Shown here piece by piece: positions 23,557 to 33,570 of a stretch of DNA of 64,000 nt. How positions within the stretch are numbered: the first letter of the stretch is position 1; every line of letters begins with the position of its first letter. Origin of the DNA: Linnemannia schmuckeri (Eukaryota > Mortierellomycota > Mortierellomycetes > Mortierellales > Mortierellaceae); the NCBI GenBank assembly GCA_029449235.1, contig JANATG010000006.1:1550001-1614000 (forward strand), in the 5' to 3' direction. The translations under genes were made by a program, and so were the position numbers. The notes under the pieces were generated by a model. That model was not told where the DNA came from and did not search any database. It worked only from the letters and a program-made list of their open reading frames with translations.

Positions 23557-24231
23557 ACAGCACACATTTTAACAGGAATAACAACGACAGAACAGGAGCA
23601 CAACAATAGTGGGTGGCCAAGGAACAGAGTAGTAGAAGGAGCAATGTCTCTTGTGTGCGTGAAGCAGCAACCGAATCGCGACCCCGACCTTTGTCAACAG
23701 AAAAAAAAGAAAAGAACGAAACACCAAACGTACAGTCCTCAGCAACCAGAACAATACAACGACACCATTCTTTTTTTTCTTGGGCTTATCTGGATCTTGA
23801 CTTTTTTCTCTCATGTTTGGCATTTTGTAAAGCATAATGGGGCGCAGGACGTTGGACACAAGGACAGGGTGGAAGATATGGAGGAACGTGGTGGAAAGGC
23901 AACCGACAGGAAATAAAATCATCACATCAACTATTCGATTTGTGCGCACCGTGGACAATTTGAGCTGAAAGTTGTCTCTTTGTTTTTGGTTAATTTACAA
24001 TGCAAACGAGAGCAATGGTTCTATCAGAGGAATGCATGATCTGTATACGTTTGAGTATGTGTGTATGTGTGTGGGTTTATCGTAAAATGTTGTGCTATGT
24101 ATTCTACCCCAACCCCGCTGAGTGAATTACATAAATTTCGCTGTATTGAATTGGTGGTCCCAGACCAGTCAGTTTTTATTCGCCTCGGACAGCAAAATTG
24201 TGTGGACTTCCCTTTTTCTCTTTCCAACAAA
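23557..24231. other. Intergenic before RPL27
   Basis: A 675-bp spacer holding the PWWP gene 3' end and the RPL27 promoter and leader. No gene is supported. The RPL27 leader ends TTTCCAACAAA before the ATG. Confidence 0.5.
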
Positions 24232-26168
24232 ATGCCTCGTTTCCTTAAGCCATCGAAGGCACGTGACCCAACTGTTTACATGAGCGTAGAACCCACCATA
24301 TTGACAACCATGGATGGGAGCGAATATGGAGACCATGCTGCACACAGATCTATCTATCCATCGATCGACACATCCACGGAAAGCAGCTATCTAACGATGT
24401 GTCCTCACGATCCCATCATTACTATCATCTTCAACAACTTATAGGTCGTCGTTATCCTTAACGGTCGTTATGCCGGCAAGAAGGCCGTCATCGTGAAAAA
24501 TAGCAATCCAACAACTTGCGTCTCATTCCGTTTTTTTTGTTCTATTGTTTTGGGATTCGGTGGCGGTGGTGGTGGTGATGGTGGTCATCAATGAAGGATG
24601 GGGATCCAGTCTCGACAAAGGGAGGAACCCCTCATCACAGGAAGCATACACAACTCGGGACATCAGGACACAGGAGGAGAGAACTTACAAAAGGTCATGC
24701 GGAGGGTTTGATCCCTTGCAGTCCATGAGACTAGCGTGCTTGTGCGGCGTTAACAGGAGCAAGATCCGACTTGTCAACAACGATCTGCTAGGAGATCACC
24801 AACATCAGTCTCCCTATACACATACAACTCCTTCACACCAGGAAACAAACACCTACGTTGTTTACGACCTGACCCAACTTCTCGACACCTCCCCTTGCTC
24901 TCCACCCCCCACCTTCGTCAGCACCTCAAAGCAAGCAACGCCCGGATCGTTATCTAGCTCTTGTAGCACCTACTCTCTTCTCGCGACCACCCTTTAACTA
25001 TCTACAACACCAGAGAACAACCCTTCGACAGACTAACAGCTTTCGAATGGCTGATCAGGAGATACCATGCAGGAACGGACGGACATAAGTTGCAGACGGA
25101 GGCGGCTGCAAAGCTGTCGTCTACCTCTTTCAACGAGCACGACGAACCACGTCATCAATACTCGACAAAGCGCACCAAACGGCAGAGTACGGGAAGACAC
25201 GACACACAGAATACAAGAGGGAATCATGACTGGGAAGAGCGATCGTTCGGGACAAGAGGAGGAGTGGCCATATTCTGCAACGCCCACTTTTTTATATTGT
25301 ATTGCTCAGTTTTGAACACTGTTCTTTCCTCGCATTGGAAAGGCTTTGTAAGATTCGTATGACCTATGCTCGTCTCTATGTTCTTTGTCTCTTTTCTTCT
25401 TTTTCTCTGCTGCTCTCTATGATTGCCCACTATTACATGTCGATGAGGGTTCCAAGGAGCGCGGTTACGGCCACGCCATCGTCGCCGGTGTCGAGCGTTA
25501 CCCCCTCAAGATCACCAAGAACATGGGCAAGAAGCGCGTTGCCAAGCGCTCCAAGGTCAAGCCTTTCATCAAGATCGTCAACTACAACCACATGATGCCC
25601 ACCCGGTAAGCCAGCCCACCTTACTCCCTGTCTGCTGTCTGTTAATCTGCTCTTTGTTCACGTCGAAATTTGCGAGCGCGGTGTACTGCAGGATCATGGA
25701 TACAGGAGAACTCGGGCACTTTCTCGCAGTTCTTCGACAATTTGCATGGAGATGTACCCAACGGCACACGGACAGAACAAACCAGAAGCGTGAAAAGGAG
25801 TTTTCGGGAAATAGAGGAAAGCATGTGTATCTAACATGCCATCTTTGTTTGCTACATGTTATTAGTTACGGTTTGGAGTTGGAGTCCTTGAAGTCCGCCG
25901 TCACCCTTGACTCGTTCAAGGAGCCTTCCCAACGCGAGGAGGCCAAGAAGGCCATCAAGAAGCTCTTCGAGGAGAGGTAAGCCATATCTTCACGGATTCT
26001 TTTTTTTTTTTCGTCGCAGGCTCGAGACGTGTTGATGTTCTACTTTTGGGCGTAGCTTTGGTCGTTTCTAATATACGGTTATTCTCGCGTCCTTTTTTTT
26101 TGCACCTTTGCTTCTATAGATACAACAGCGGCAAGAACAAGTGGTTCTTCACCAAGCTCCGCTTCTAA
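24232..26168 (+). CDS. RPL27: Ribosomal protein eL27
   Basis: Cytosolic large-subunit ribosomal protein eL27. Exon 1 (24232-24258) encodes MPRFLKPSK. Exon 2 starts at 24445 (VVVILNGRYAGKKAVIVKN). Exon 3 carries DEGSKERGYGHAIVAGVERY to MMPTR, ending 25605. Exon 4 is 25866-25976 (YGLELESLKSAVTLDS to FEER). Exon 5 is 26120-26168 (YNSGKNKWFFTKLRF and stop). The last two introns are GT-AG and in phase. Intron 1 needs a GC donor (AAG/GCACGT) and a TAG acceptor at 24444. Intron 2 (about 24500-25436) has no GT-AG pair that keeps the conserved VKN.DEGSK segment; AT at 24500 and AC at 25436 do keep it. Family is certain; junctions 1 and 2 are tentative. Confidence 0.9.
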
Positions 26169-26509
26169 AGCAGACGCTCCCTCCATACTCTTGCTTTTGA
26201 CCTTTGATCACGCCACAAACACACAAAAAAGAGAATAAAATCTGTCCCCCCCAGGATGCCATTCTTTTTTTTTCGGATCATATCTTAGAGACACTCACCG
26301 CCACCAAAACATCAACTTGAGCCGTGCGAAAACGCGTCTTTCTTTTCAGGACTTTTTTACTTAACGTGGATCTTCGGGGTAAAGAGTATTTATTACTAGG
26401 GATGTTGTGCTTAATGTGATAGGCACGTTGGTATAGGAGGAAGCTGATCTGGGATTTGGGATGTAGAAACAAATAGAGGCCAGATCGATCATTATGGTCT
26501 CCTCCTGGT

Positions 26510-27472
26510 TTAGCCTCTTTGGCCCTGTTGACTGTCCTTCTCACATCGCTGAACCTCCAACTGAACGACCAACCAATCAATCCCCTCCATCAGCCCGTCC
26601 CCGGTAGCCGCAGAAGCACCCTGTAATCTCCACACCCTCTCTTCCTCCTCCCGCTTCCTCTGCTTCTCCGTCTTCTCTCTACTACCCCACCCGAGCTCCG
26701 CCCATCGCCCTACTCCCAAGCCTTCCTTGACCTCCTGGATCGTCCTGGCCCCTGGCCAATCCATCTTATTCGCATAAATCAACAATGGGATCTCGTGCGA
26801 GTTGTATACCCATTCTTCGAGGATTTCCTGGAGGAAGCGTCTCGATTCTTGGAATCGGGCGGGTGTAGCGGTTGCATCGAGGACGTATATGAGAGCATTG
26901 GAGCCCTTGACAACTGGACGGAGGCTGGACCGGTAGCGATATTGACCAGATAAGTCGAAAAAGAGGAGTTTTATGTTCTTTGCGTCGCTTTTTGGATCAT
27001 TTTCTTCGTCTTCCTCTTGTTGTTCTTGTTGTTGCTGTTCTTTTGAACTGTTGGCAGTGGGGGTGACGGTAGTGTGGATGTCGGGCAACGAGGTAGAGGA
27101 GGAGGAGGGAGGGGAGGAGTCTAAATTGCTGCTGGTACCCTTCAGATCCTTATCCTTGCCCTTGTCGCTGTCGGAGGAAGTAGAGGAAGAAAAACGAGTA
27201 GAAAGAGTCGCCTTTAGAGAAGGAGGGACATAATGATGATGATGCTTCAGCGGTGACAAAAGCTCATTCGGGAGACAATAAAAGTCGATCCCAATGGTTG
27301 GGACACTCTCGAGGAGGAAAGGGTACGGCTGGTCTTTTCGGGGACAGAGGCGTAGGAGGATATTGGTTTTCCCGGCGCCGTCGAGGCCTACGACTGTTGC
27401 GCGGTAGCGGCGTAGAGTGTAGACGTTGGAGGGTGGTGGTTGTTGAGCTTGTTTTGTGAATACTGATCCCAT
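26510..27472 (-). CDS. Arf-like GTPase, copy 1, with long acidic insertion
   Basis: A 320-residue member of the Arf/Arl/Sar family, at the left end of the tandem array. It starts MGSVFT, giving a glycine at position 2 for possible myristoylation. P-loop GLDGAGKT, switch I VPTIGIDF, switch II FDLSGQ with the catalytic Gln kept, NKMD for guanine recognition, and GASAATGDGLMEGIDWL at the C-terminus. Unlike a normal Arf (about 180 residues) it has roughly 100 extra residues between switch I and switch II, rich in Ser, Asp, Glu and Gln, and a charged insertion before the last strand (KTEKQRKREEEERVW). No stop or frameshift interrupts it and no intron is needed, so it is probably functional. It is convergent with RPL27. 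Confidence 0.85.
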   Translation of the reverse strand: MGSVFTKQAQQPPPSNVYTLRRYRATVVGLDGAGKTNILLRLCPRKDQPYPFLLESVPTIGIDFYCLPNELLSPLKHHHHYVPPSLKATLSTRFSSSTSSDSDKGKDKDLKGTSSNLDSSPPSSSSTSLPDIHTTVTPTANSSKEQQQQEQQEEDEENDPKSDAKNIKLLFFDLSGQYRYRSSLRPVVKGSNALIYVLDATATPARFQESRRFLQEILEEWVYNSHEIPLLIYANKMDWPGARTIQEVKEGLGVGRWAELGWGSREKTEKQRKREEEERVWRLQGASAATGDGLMEGIDWLVVQLEVQRCEKDSQQGQRG

Positions 27473-27933
27473 TTATGTGTGATTTTTGCGTGTGACGATG
27501 TTGATGTATTTGAGTTTGAGAGGTAAGACAGGGTGCAATTGCGGGCAGCTGCGGCGAGAATGAAGGGTGTGAAGGAGAGGAATAAGGTGTGAAGGGAGAA
27601 AGGAAACAAGATGTGAAATGAGTGCTGAAACATTTTTTCAAATAATGTTTCGCCAATAAAAACGCCGTGTTCTGTCCCTGACTTCTTAACTATCCCCGGA
27701 ACCTTCATCATTTTTTCGCGTTCAAAAGGGGGGTATAGTGACAACTACTCCTTTAGTCAGTCAAAGATTGGCGTGTTTCTTTTGTTTTAGGGTATACTAA
27801 AATATTCTTTATATCGTCGTTGAATACCACTTTTTGTCGAGCGGCGAGTAAAAGAAGGGGTGCGAAAACAGAAAAATAAGGGTATGGACAGAAAACGTGG
27901 CGATAACCCAAGGGCCATACCGAATCCCTTCAA

Positions 27934-28629
27934 TCATCGACTCTTGACTAGAAGACTACAACCAGAATTGGCTTGACGCTCCTGTATCTGTGCCACCAAC
28001 CACGCAAACCCAACTGTAATCCCCTCCCCCTGAATAGCACTCGCCTCCTGCACAAACCACCTTCGACCCTCGCCGCCACCACCGCCGCCACCACCTGCGA
28101 GAAACATTTCCTCCAGACGAAGCAGTTCAATGACTTCCTCCGCTGTCATCGCATTGGGTCTATCCTGCTTGTTCACAAACACAAGCAGCGGCTGGTCCTG
28201 GATATTGTTGGCCCCATTGTCAATCGCTCTATACAAGGACCTTGTCGCCTCGGCTGCATACTGGTCGCGGGTCTGGCCTTCCCGAGGAGAAGAATCGACC
28301 ACGAAGATGATCCCATGGGTGTGTCGCAAGAAACTCGCATTGAAGACCGAAAATCGTTCGTGGTCGGACGTATCAAATAGAGTGAGACGCAGTCTCTTCT
28401 GGGCAGTACTGCTGTGGTAATCGTTGTCCTGGGTGGATCGAATGATGAAAAAGTCGCAGGCGAGAGTCGGGATGTAGTTGTTTTGGTCGACGACATTGCC
28501 GAGGCCTTGGATCTTTTGGAGGATCGAAGTCTTGCCGGCTCTGGTAGGGCCCATGATCTTGATCGGGTATCTCTCATATTCGATTTGATGCGTCGGTGGT
28601 GATATAAATGTGGATAGAGTGGTGCCCAT
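27934..28629 (-). CDS. Arf-like GTPase, copy 2
   Basis: A 231-residue Arf-like protein starting MGTTLS, a good N-myristoylation context. P-loop GPTRAGKT, switch I IPTLACDF and guanine motif NKQD are intact. Switch II reads FDTSDHERF: the DxxG glycine is Asp and the catalytic Gln position is His, so GTP hydrolysis may be impaired or altered. A glycine run (eight or more G) precedes the C-terminal block RRWFVQEASAIQGEG. Same strand and spacing as the other copies. Intact frame; divergent from the core RRWHIQG group. Confidence 0.82.
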   Translation of the reverse strand: MGTTLSTFISPPTHQIEYERYPIKIMGPTRAGKTSILQKIQGLGNVVDQNNYIPTLACDFFIIRSTQDNDYHSSTAQKRLRLTLFDTSDHERFSVFNASFLRHTHGIIFVVDSSPREGQTRDQYAAEATRSLYRAIDNGANNIQDQPLLVFVNKQDRPNAMTAEEVIELLRLEEMFLAGGGGGGGGEGRRWFVQEASAIQGEGITVGFAWLVAQIQERQANSGCSLLVKSR

Positions 28630-28771
28630 TCTGTGGAGATAATGTCAGTGGAAACTATCGAAAAAGGGAGGTAGAAAGAAGGAAGCGCTTTTTTTGTTGT
28701 GCTTTGTGTCGGCTTTATGAGCAGCACTGCCCCTGTCACAAAAGAAAGACACGTATTTTTTTATTATTTTG

Positions 28772-29458
28772 TCATCGACCTCGATGAGGTGTGATCGTTG
28801 CGGTCGTTGTTGCTGAGAGTTGTGTGTCTAACCAGATGAACCCTTCCCGGATCCCACTACCAAAGCACGTCTCAGTTCCTCTAATATGCCACCGCATGGT
28901 CCCTGACGCTCGCCCTTCCAAGTCCAGACTATCCTTGACATCTGGAATCGACATGGCCCCTTCCAAATCCTGTTTATTCGCAAACACCAACAAGACCAAT
29001 GGTTTTTCTCGTCCTTGCTCCTTGGTCAGAGATTCATAGGTCTCACAGATCCTCCACAACACTTCCTTGGCTTCATCAAGTGTCTCTGAACGAAATGAAT
29101 CGACCACAAACACAATCGCCGCCGGGAGAGGTTCCCGCTGCTCTCGAAGCTGCTGAAGGTACTGTAGCGTGTACCCATGTTGAACCGAAAGGCCTGTCAG
29201 GATAGTGACATTGAAATCCGCAGTGATGTCGGTGAAAGCGTCGTAGACTGTAATGGTTTCGGTCGGAGTGTCGAGTAAAGGGGTTGTGTAGACGGTTCTG
29301 TTGTGTTTGAATTCGTGCATGAGTTGTGTCTTGCCTACGGCTTCGAGTCCTGCCATGAGGACTGAATGAGGTTCTCGTTTCTTGTTGTTGTTGTTGCTGT
29401 TGATGGTGGCGGTGGTCGTCACTCGTGTTGACATGGATTTGCTTATGGTTTTTAACAT
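28772..29458 (-). CDS. Arf-like GTPase, copy 3, divergent switch regions
   Basis: A 228-residue copy. I chose the ATG at 29458 (MLKTISKSM) because most array members begin ML..I at this place; an upstream in-frame ATG at 29530 would add a hydrophobic stretch. P-loop GLEAVGKT and NKQD are present. Switch II is gone: where the family has WDxxGQ this copy reads TILTGLSVQHGY, so nucleotide-driven switching is doubtful. The C-terminal block MRWHIRGTETCFGSGIREGFIWLDTQL is clearly of the array type. An Asn/Thr-rich segment separates the N-terminal helix from the first strand. Confidence 0.78.
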   Translation of the reverse strand: MLKTISKSMSTRVTTTATINSNNNNKKREPHSVLMAGLEAVGKTQLMHEFKHNRTVYTTPLLDTPTETITVYDAFTDITADFNVTILTGLSVQHGYTLQYLQQLREQREPLPAAIVFVVDSFRSETLDEAKEVLWRICETYESLTKEQGREKPLVLLVFANKQDLEGAMSIPDVKDSLDLEGRASGTMRWHIRGTETCFGSGIREGFIWLDTQLSATTTATITPHRGR

Positions 29459-29624
29459 GTTGCAAGTGATTAGTGTGAGTGGGCAATCAAGAGAAAGAAG
29501 ACCAAGGAGAATAAAAAATGGCAATGACATGATGCTGATTCTCCTCTTTTAATAGGTGGTGGCGCTTCGCTTCTGAAACACACTCGTTCAGGTACGACCA
29601 TTGCATGTTTATTCATCAAGTAGA

Positions 29625-30317
29625 TCAGTCAGCCACAGCTGATTCTTCCGCTACTGGCAGTGGACGCCCTCTGAGTTGCACATCCAGCCACAGTAAACCC
29701 TCAACAAGCCCCTCGCCCGTGGTAGCATCAGTCCCCCGGATATGCCACCTCCGTCCTCCTTGCCTCCCTCGAGCTCGTGCCGCCAGCCCTACAAGATCCA
29801 ACCCACGCATCACCTCCGTCACCGTCATCACATCCTCCCGATCCTGCTTATTCGCAAACACCAACAGCACCAACTCCCTCCCTGCTTCCGTATCATCATA
29901 ATGCTCAAACAGCCGCCAGAGTGCATTCTTCGTATAGAGTAACCGTTGCCTATCTGCAGAGTCAACCACAAAGATGACAGCCTTTGCCTTAATCTCATCC
30001 ACGTACAAAGGCCACAGTGGGATTATACCCACCTGACCTGCTACATCCCATAATCTGAACCGGAGGACTTTTCGTTCGTCTCTTTCCCCTTCTCCTTCTC
30101 CTAGATGACAATAATAATGGTTGGGTACAGTGACGGTCTCGGCTCGAAAGCTGTGGTCAGGAAGGGTGAGAACATGCTCAGAGTAGAAGAGGCGGTAGAG
30201 GAGGGTGGATTTTCCGCCAGAGTCCAGGCCAAAAATTGGGAATAGGTAGTCGTATTCTGGGATGCCTTGTAGTGTATCCCACTTGTTGGATACAAAGCTG
30301 CTTAGTTTTCGAAGCAT
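29625..30317 (-). CDS. Arf-like GTPase, copy 4, full motif set
   Basis: A 230-residue copy beginning MLRKLSSFV. P-loop GLDSGGKS, switch II WDVAGQ with catalytic Gln, FVVDSADRQR, NKQD and GTDATTGEGLVEGLLWLDVQL are all readable. Switch I is unusual (LPDHSFRAETV lacks the PTxG threonine) and a charged loop GEGEGERDERK sits before switch II. No Gly2. Intact frame with no lesions. Confidence 0.83.
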   Translation of the reverse strand: MLRKLSSFVSNKWDTLQGIPEYDYLFPIFGLDSGGKSTLLYRLFYSEHVLTLPDHSFRAETVTVPNHYYCHLGEGEGERDERKVLRFRLWDVAGQVGIIPLWPLYVDEIKAKAVIFVVDSADRQRLLYTKNALWRLFEHYDDTEAGRELVLLVFANKQDREDVMTVTEVMRGLDLVGLAARARGRQGGRRWHIRGTDATTGEGLVEGLLWLDVQLRGRPLPVAEESAVAD

Positions 30318-30514
30318 TTCTTCATTTCTATGTGTATGTTTGAGAGTGGAAGAGGGACCGTTGAAAAGGAAGGAAGTGGGTGTTTGTTTTTTTTTTAAAG
30401 ATGAGGAGAGAAGATATGTATGTGAAAGTGAGGAATCCCTGGAGGTGATGAGAGAGGAGAATGGAAATTGAAGAATAAAAAAAAAATAAAAAAAAAAAAA
30501 AAGAGGTGGCGCAT

Positions 30515-31168
30515 TTATGTCTTACTCTTTATGATTTCAAAAATTCTACTTCTGCTGCTGGGAAAGTATGGAGAAGGAAGAGCAGGACCCTGGAGCTGCG
30601 TCTCCAACCACTCTAACCCCTCCCAGATCCCCTCCCCCGTCACCCCAGACACGCCCCGAATGTGCCACCTCCTCCCCAACTTCCAGAACTCATCCAACCT
30701 CAACACATCTTTAATCTCCTCTACCGACGCCGCACCCGGAAGGTCCTGCTTACTACAAAGAACTAACACAATCCCGAACATCGTATTATAGTCGTCACTC
30801 GTCGCGTTCCTTAATGCATCCCTGGCATGTGCAAACCACGACCGTTCTAGAGAATCGACTACAAAGATCAAGGGCTCGCCATCTTCGAGTAATCGGTTCC
30901 AGATTGGCATGTTTCCCGAGGACCCAGTGTAATCCCAGATTGTGAATTCCTTTCCGGATCGTAATTGGATGGTTTCTTTGTTGAAGGTGTGGGTGTGGAT
31001 GGCGGTGATGGCTTCGTTTACTTTGAGTTGGTAAAGAATTGTGGTCTTGCCGGCATTGATGAGGCCAAGCATTACGATGTGGTTTCCGGGTCCTCGCTTT
31101 AGATGAACTGGAGGGGTCTTTTTTGAGAAGAGAGTACTTAGTGAACTGAGCATAGTGGAGGTTGACAA
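30515..31168 (-). CDS. Arf-like GTPase, copy 5, catalytic Gln replaced by Ser
   Basis: A 217-residue copy. P-loop GLINAGKT, switch I IHTHTFNKETI, switch II WDYTGS where the Gln of WDxxGQ is Ser, guanine motif SKQD (Asn to Ser), and RRWHIRGVSGVTGEGIWEGLEWLETQL. The start could be MSTSTM (31168) or the following MLSSLSTL, which fits the ML-type starts of neighbours. The frame is intact to a Pro/Ser-rich tail. The two motif changes suggest weak or no GTP hydrolysis. Confidence 0.8.
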   Translation of the reverse strand: MSTSTMLSSLSTLFSKKTPPVHLKRGPGNHIVMLGLINAGKTTILYQLKVNEAITAIHTHTFNKETIQLRSGKEFTIWDYTGSSGNMPIWNRLLEDGEPLIFVVDSLERSWFAHARDALRNATSDDYNTMFGIVLVLCSKQDLPGAASVEEIKDVLRLDEFWKLGRRWHIRGVSGVTGEGIWEGLEWLETQLQGPALPSPYFPSSRSRIFEIIKSKT

Positions 31169-31377
31169 TAAAACAAGGGAGGGGGGAGAGGGTGTTGTTG
31201 TTTGTTTGCTATGTAGCTGACGAGAAGGAAACGTGGCAGCAGAGGAAGGATGTGGGGTTGCGATGAGACGACAAAAAGAGAGGAAAAAAAAAAATTGAAA
31301 CCAGTGGTGAGTTTATTTTAGTGGCAAAGAATACCTGGCGGGCTCAACCAAGAAGACACAAAGGCTGCCACGTTTTG

Positions 31378-31947
31378 TTATCGCGCCTTTGAAAGCTGCG
31401 TCGCCATCCATTCCATCCCCTCTACAAGCCCCTCGCCAGTGGTAGCAGAAGATCCCTGGATATGCCACCGACGCCCTCTAGCCCGAGTCTCAAGCTCCAA
31501 CTTGTCCTTCACCTCGACTACGGACAAGGCATTCAGCCGATCCTGATGATTCGCAAATACCAACAACACCGTCTCCTTCGACACCCTATTATAGTCCCAA
31601 AGCACTCTCCACGGATCCGTTCGTAACGTTTCAAGCTCGTCTTCATTCGTAGAGTCCACCATCCAGATGATACCAGCAGTCCTAACCGATACATAATGGC
31701 GCCAAAACGATCCCATCTGGCCGCCGAAATCCAAGACCTTGAAGCGGACGCCCTGGATGGTGAGGGATTCGACATTGTAGACGTATGTTGGTAGGGTGGC
31801 AACTTCCTTGCCGAAGATCAGTCGATATAGAGCTGTGGTCTTGCCTCCTCCCGAGTCTCCCATCATGAGAACTTCCTGTTGGGGCCACAGTGTGTCTGAG
31901 ATCCATGTATGTGCCGCTGAAAGAGATTCTCGTATTGGTCCGAGCAT
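31378..31947 (-). CDS. Arf-like GTPase, copy 6
   Basis: A 189-residue copy starting MLGPIRESLSAAHTWISDTLWPQ, the N-terminal helix typical of the array's core subgroup; an upstream in-frame ATG at 31983 is less likely. P-loop GDSGGGKT, switch I LPTYVYNVESL, switch II LDFGGQ with Gln kept, guanine motif NHQD (Lys to His), and RRWHIQGSSATTGEGLVEGMEWMATQL. The frame is intact. The sequence just past the stop shares a GTGGCAGC motif with several other copies, showing that the 3' flank was duplicated too. Confidence 0.82.
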   Translation of the reverse strand: MLGPIRESLSAAHTWISDTLWPQQEVLMMGDSGGGKTTALYRLIFGKEVATLPTYVYNVESLTIQGVRFKVLDFGGQMGSFWRHYVSVRTAGIIWMVDSTNEDELETLRTDPWRVLWDYNRVSKETVLLVFANHQDRLNALSVVEVKDKLELETRARGRRWHIQGSSATTGEGLVEGMEWMATQLSKAR

Positions 31948-32098
31948 ACTTCTGAAGGAAGGAAAGAGTTCGGGGAATGACAAACAACGAATGAAAAAAC
32001 GAACACTTCATACTGGTTAAATTTAGAAGTTGCTATATGCTTTCTCTTCGCATCTATTTGAGACGCTGCCACGTTTTCATCCTAAGCTGAGCAGTCAT

Positions 32099-32638
32099 CT
32101 ATGTCATGCCCGTAACAAAACCATCGCCACTGATAGCAGAAGACTCCTGGATGTGCCTCCGACGACCTCCGGCTCGAGTCTCAAGCTCCAACCGACCCTT
32201 CACTTCTGTCGCCGACATGAAATCAAATCGATCCTGCTTGCTCGCAAACACCAACAACACCGTCTCCTCCAATCGATCATCCGTCTCGTCGAAGAGTTCC
32301 TAGAGACGGATCTTTCCCTCCTCAATAATGGACTCGTCCGAAGTGTCTATCACGTAGACAACTCCGACCGCGTCCTGTGTATGGTGTTGCCGAAACTCAC
32401 GCAGTCGGCCTCCGCGACCCCAAAGCACGAACTTGGTTTGTTGAAAGGTAAAGTTCTCGACGTTGAATCCTATTGTAGGAGTGGCGTCAACGGTATCGCG
32501 GTGGAAGAAGCGGTAGAAGAAGTAGGACTTGTCGCTTCCTGTGAGGCCCATCATGAGTAATCGCTGGTCGCTCTCTTTTGTTGCGCCCGGTATCCGCTTT
32601 CGGACTGCAGCGACGATGTTGCCGTTTGATTCGTGCAT
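32099..32638 (-). pseudogene. Arf-like GTPase, copy 7, Trp-to-stop pseudogene
   Basis: A 180-codon frame from ATG 32638 (MHESNGNIV) to TAG 32099, broken by TAG at 32300-32302. The stop stands exactly where paralogues have Trp (KIRL-stop-ELFDE against KDRLWRVYEE), so one TGG-to-TAG change explains it. P-loop is already damaged (GLTGSDKS), and switch II reads LWGRGGR. Past the stop ASKQD and RRRHIQESSAISGDG continue in frame. The C-terminus is also short, ending GMT where others have GMEWMATQ. Confidence 0.85.
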
Positions 32639-32792
32639 TTTTTCCAAATGGGGTCGTGTGAGAAAAGTAAAGGAAGAAATTTGAATAAAGGAACAAGGAA
32701 AAAAAAAAAGATCGCAAAAATACACATGTCAAATTGAATTGTTTGGCAACACAACGTGCTATAAAACGGCTCGCTATTTATCTTTGCCCTGA

Positions 32793-33371
32793 TCAAGTGT
32801 TGCTGTCTCTGGACTGCGTCGCCATCCACTCCATACCCTCCAAAAGCCCATCACCCGTCGCCGCAACACACCCTTGTATACGCCATCTCCGCCTCCCAGC
32901 TCGAGTCTCAAGTTCCAGCCGGTCCTTCACCTCTGCCACCGTGAAGGTACCTAGACAATCCTGCTTATTCGCAAACACCAATAACAACGTTTCCTTCAAC
33001 ATAGACTCATACTCTCCATACATCCACCACAAACTATTCCTTGCTTCTTCAATCTGGGACTCATCCGAAGAGTCGACTAGACAGATGACAGCATCGGTTC
33101 CTTGTACATAATGGCGCCAAAGGCCACCGCGGCAGCTCCACTGCCCGCCCACTTCCCAGATAGTGAATTCTACGCCCTCGATGATGATTTCCTCGATGTT
33201 GAACCCGGTTGTGGGGATGGTGTTGACGGTCTCGTCGAGCTTGAGACGGTACAGGACTGTAGTCTTGCCTCCTCCTGCGGGTCCTACCATGAGCACTCGG
33301 CGTTGGGGCCATAATGAGTGTGATATCCATTTCCGAAGGATGGAGAAGTAGTCGCTTATTGGTCTGAGCAT
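32793..33371 (-). CDS. Arf-like GTPase, copy 8
   Basis: A 192-residue copy with the core-subgroup start MLRPISDYFSILRKWIS and LWPQRRVLMVG leading into the P-loop GPAGGGKT. Switch I IPTTGFNIEEI, switch II WEVGGQ (Asp to Glu in the metal/gamma-phosphate DxxG, Gln kept), LVDSSDESQIEEARNSLWWMY, NKQD, RRWRIQGCVAATGDGLLEGMEWMATQ. Intact and among the best preserved of the core group. Confidence 0.85.
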   Translation of the reverse strand: MLRPISDYFSILRKWISHSLWPQRRVLMVGPAGGGKTTVLYRLKLDETVNTIPTTGFNIEEIIIEGVEFTIWEVGGQWSCRGGLWRHYVQGTDAVICLVDSSDESQIEEARNSLWWMYGEYESMLKETLLLVFANKQDCLGTFTVAEVKDRLELETRAGRRRWRIQGCVAATGDGLLEGMEWMATQSRDSNT

Positions 33372-33570
33372 TTTTTTATTTAGATGTGTGTATGTTCAAA
33401 AAAAGGGGCGGGAAGTGTGGAGTGAAGAAAAAAAGAACAAAGCAAGAGTGCGAATGGAACGGAGAGAAAAAATAACATTTCGGTGGCGTTGTGGCGATGT
33501 TTAATTTGATTTTTGTGAGATTGGAAAGAACCGCGGTCAAATGGGAATGCTGCCACGTTCATTGTATCGT

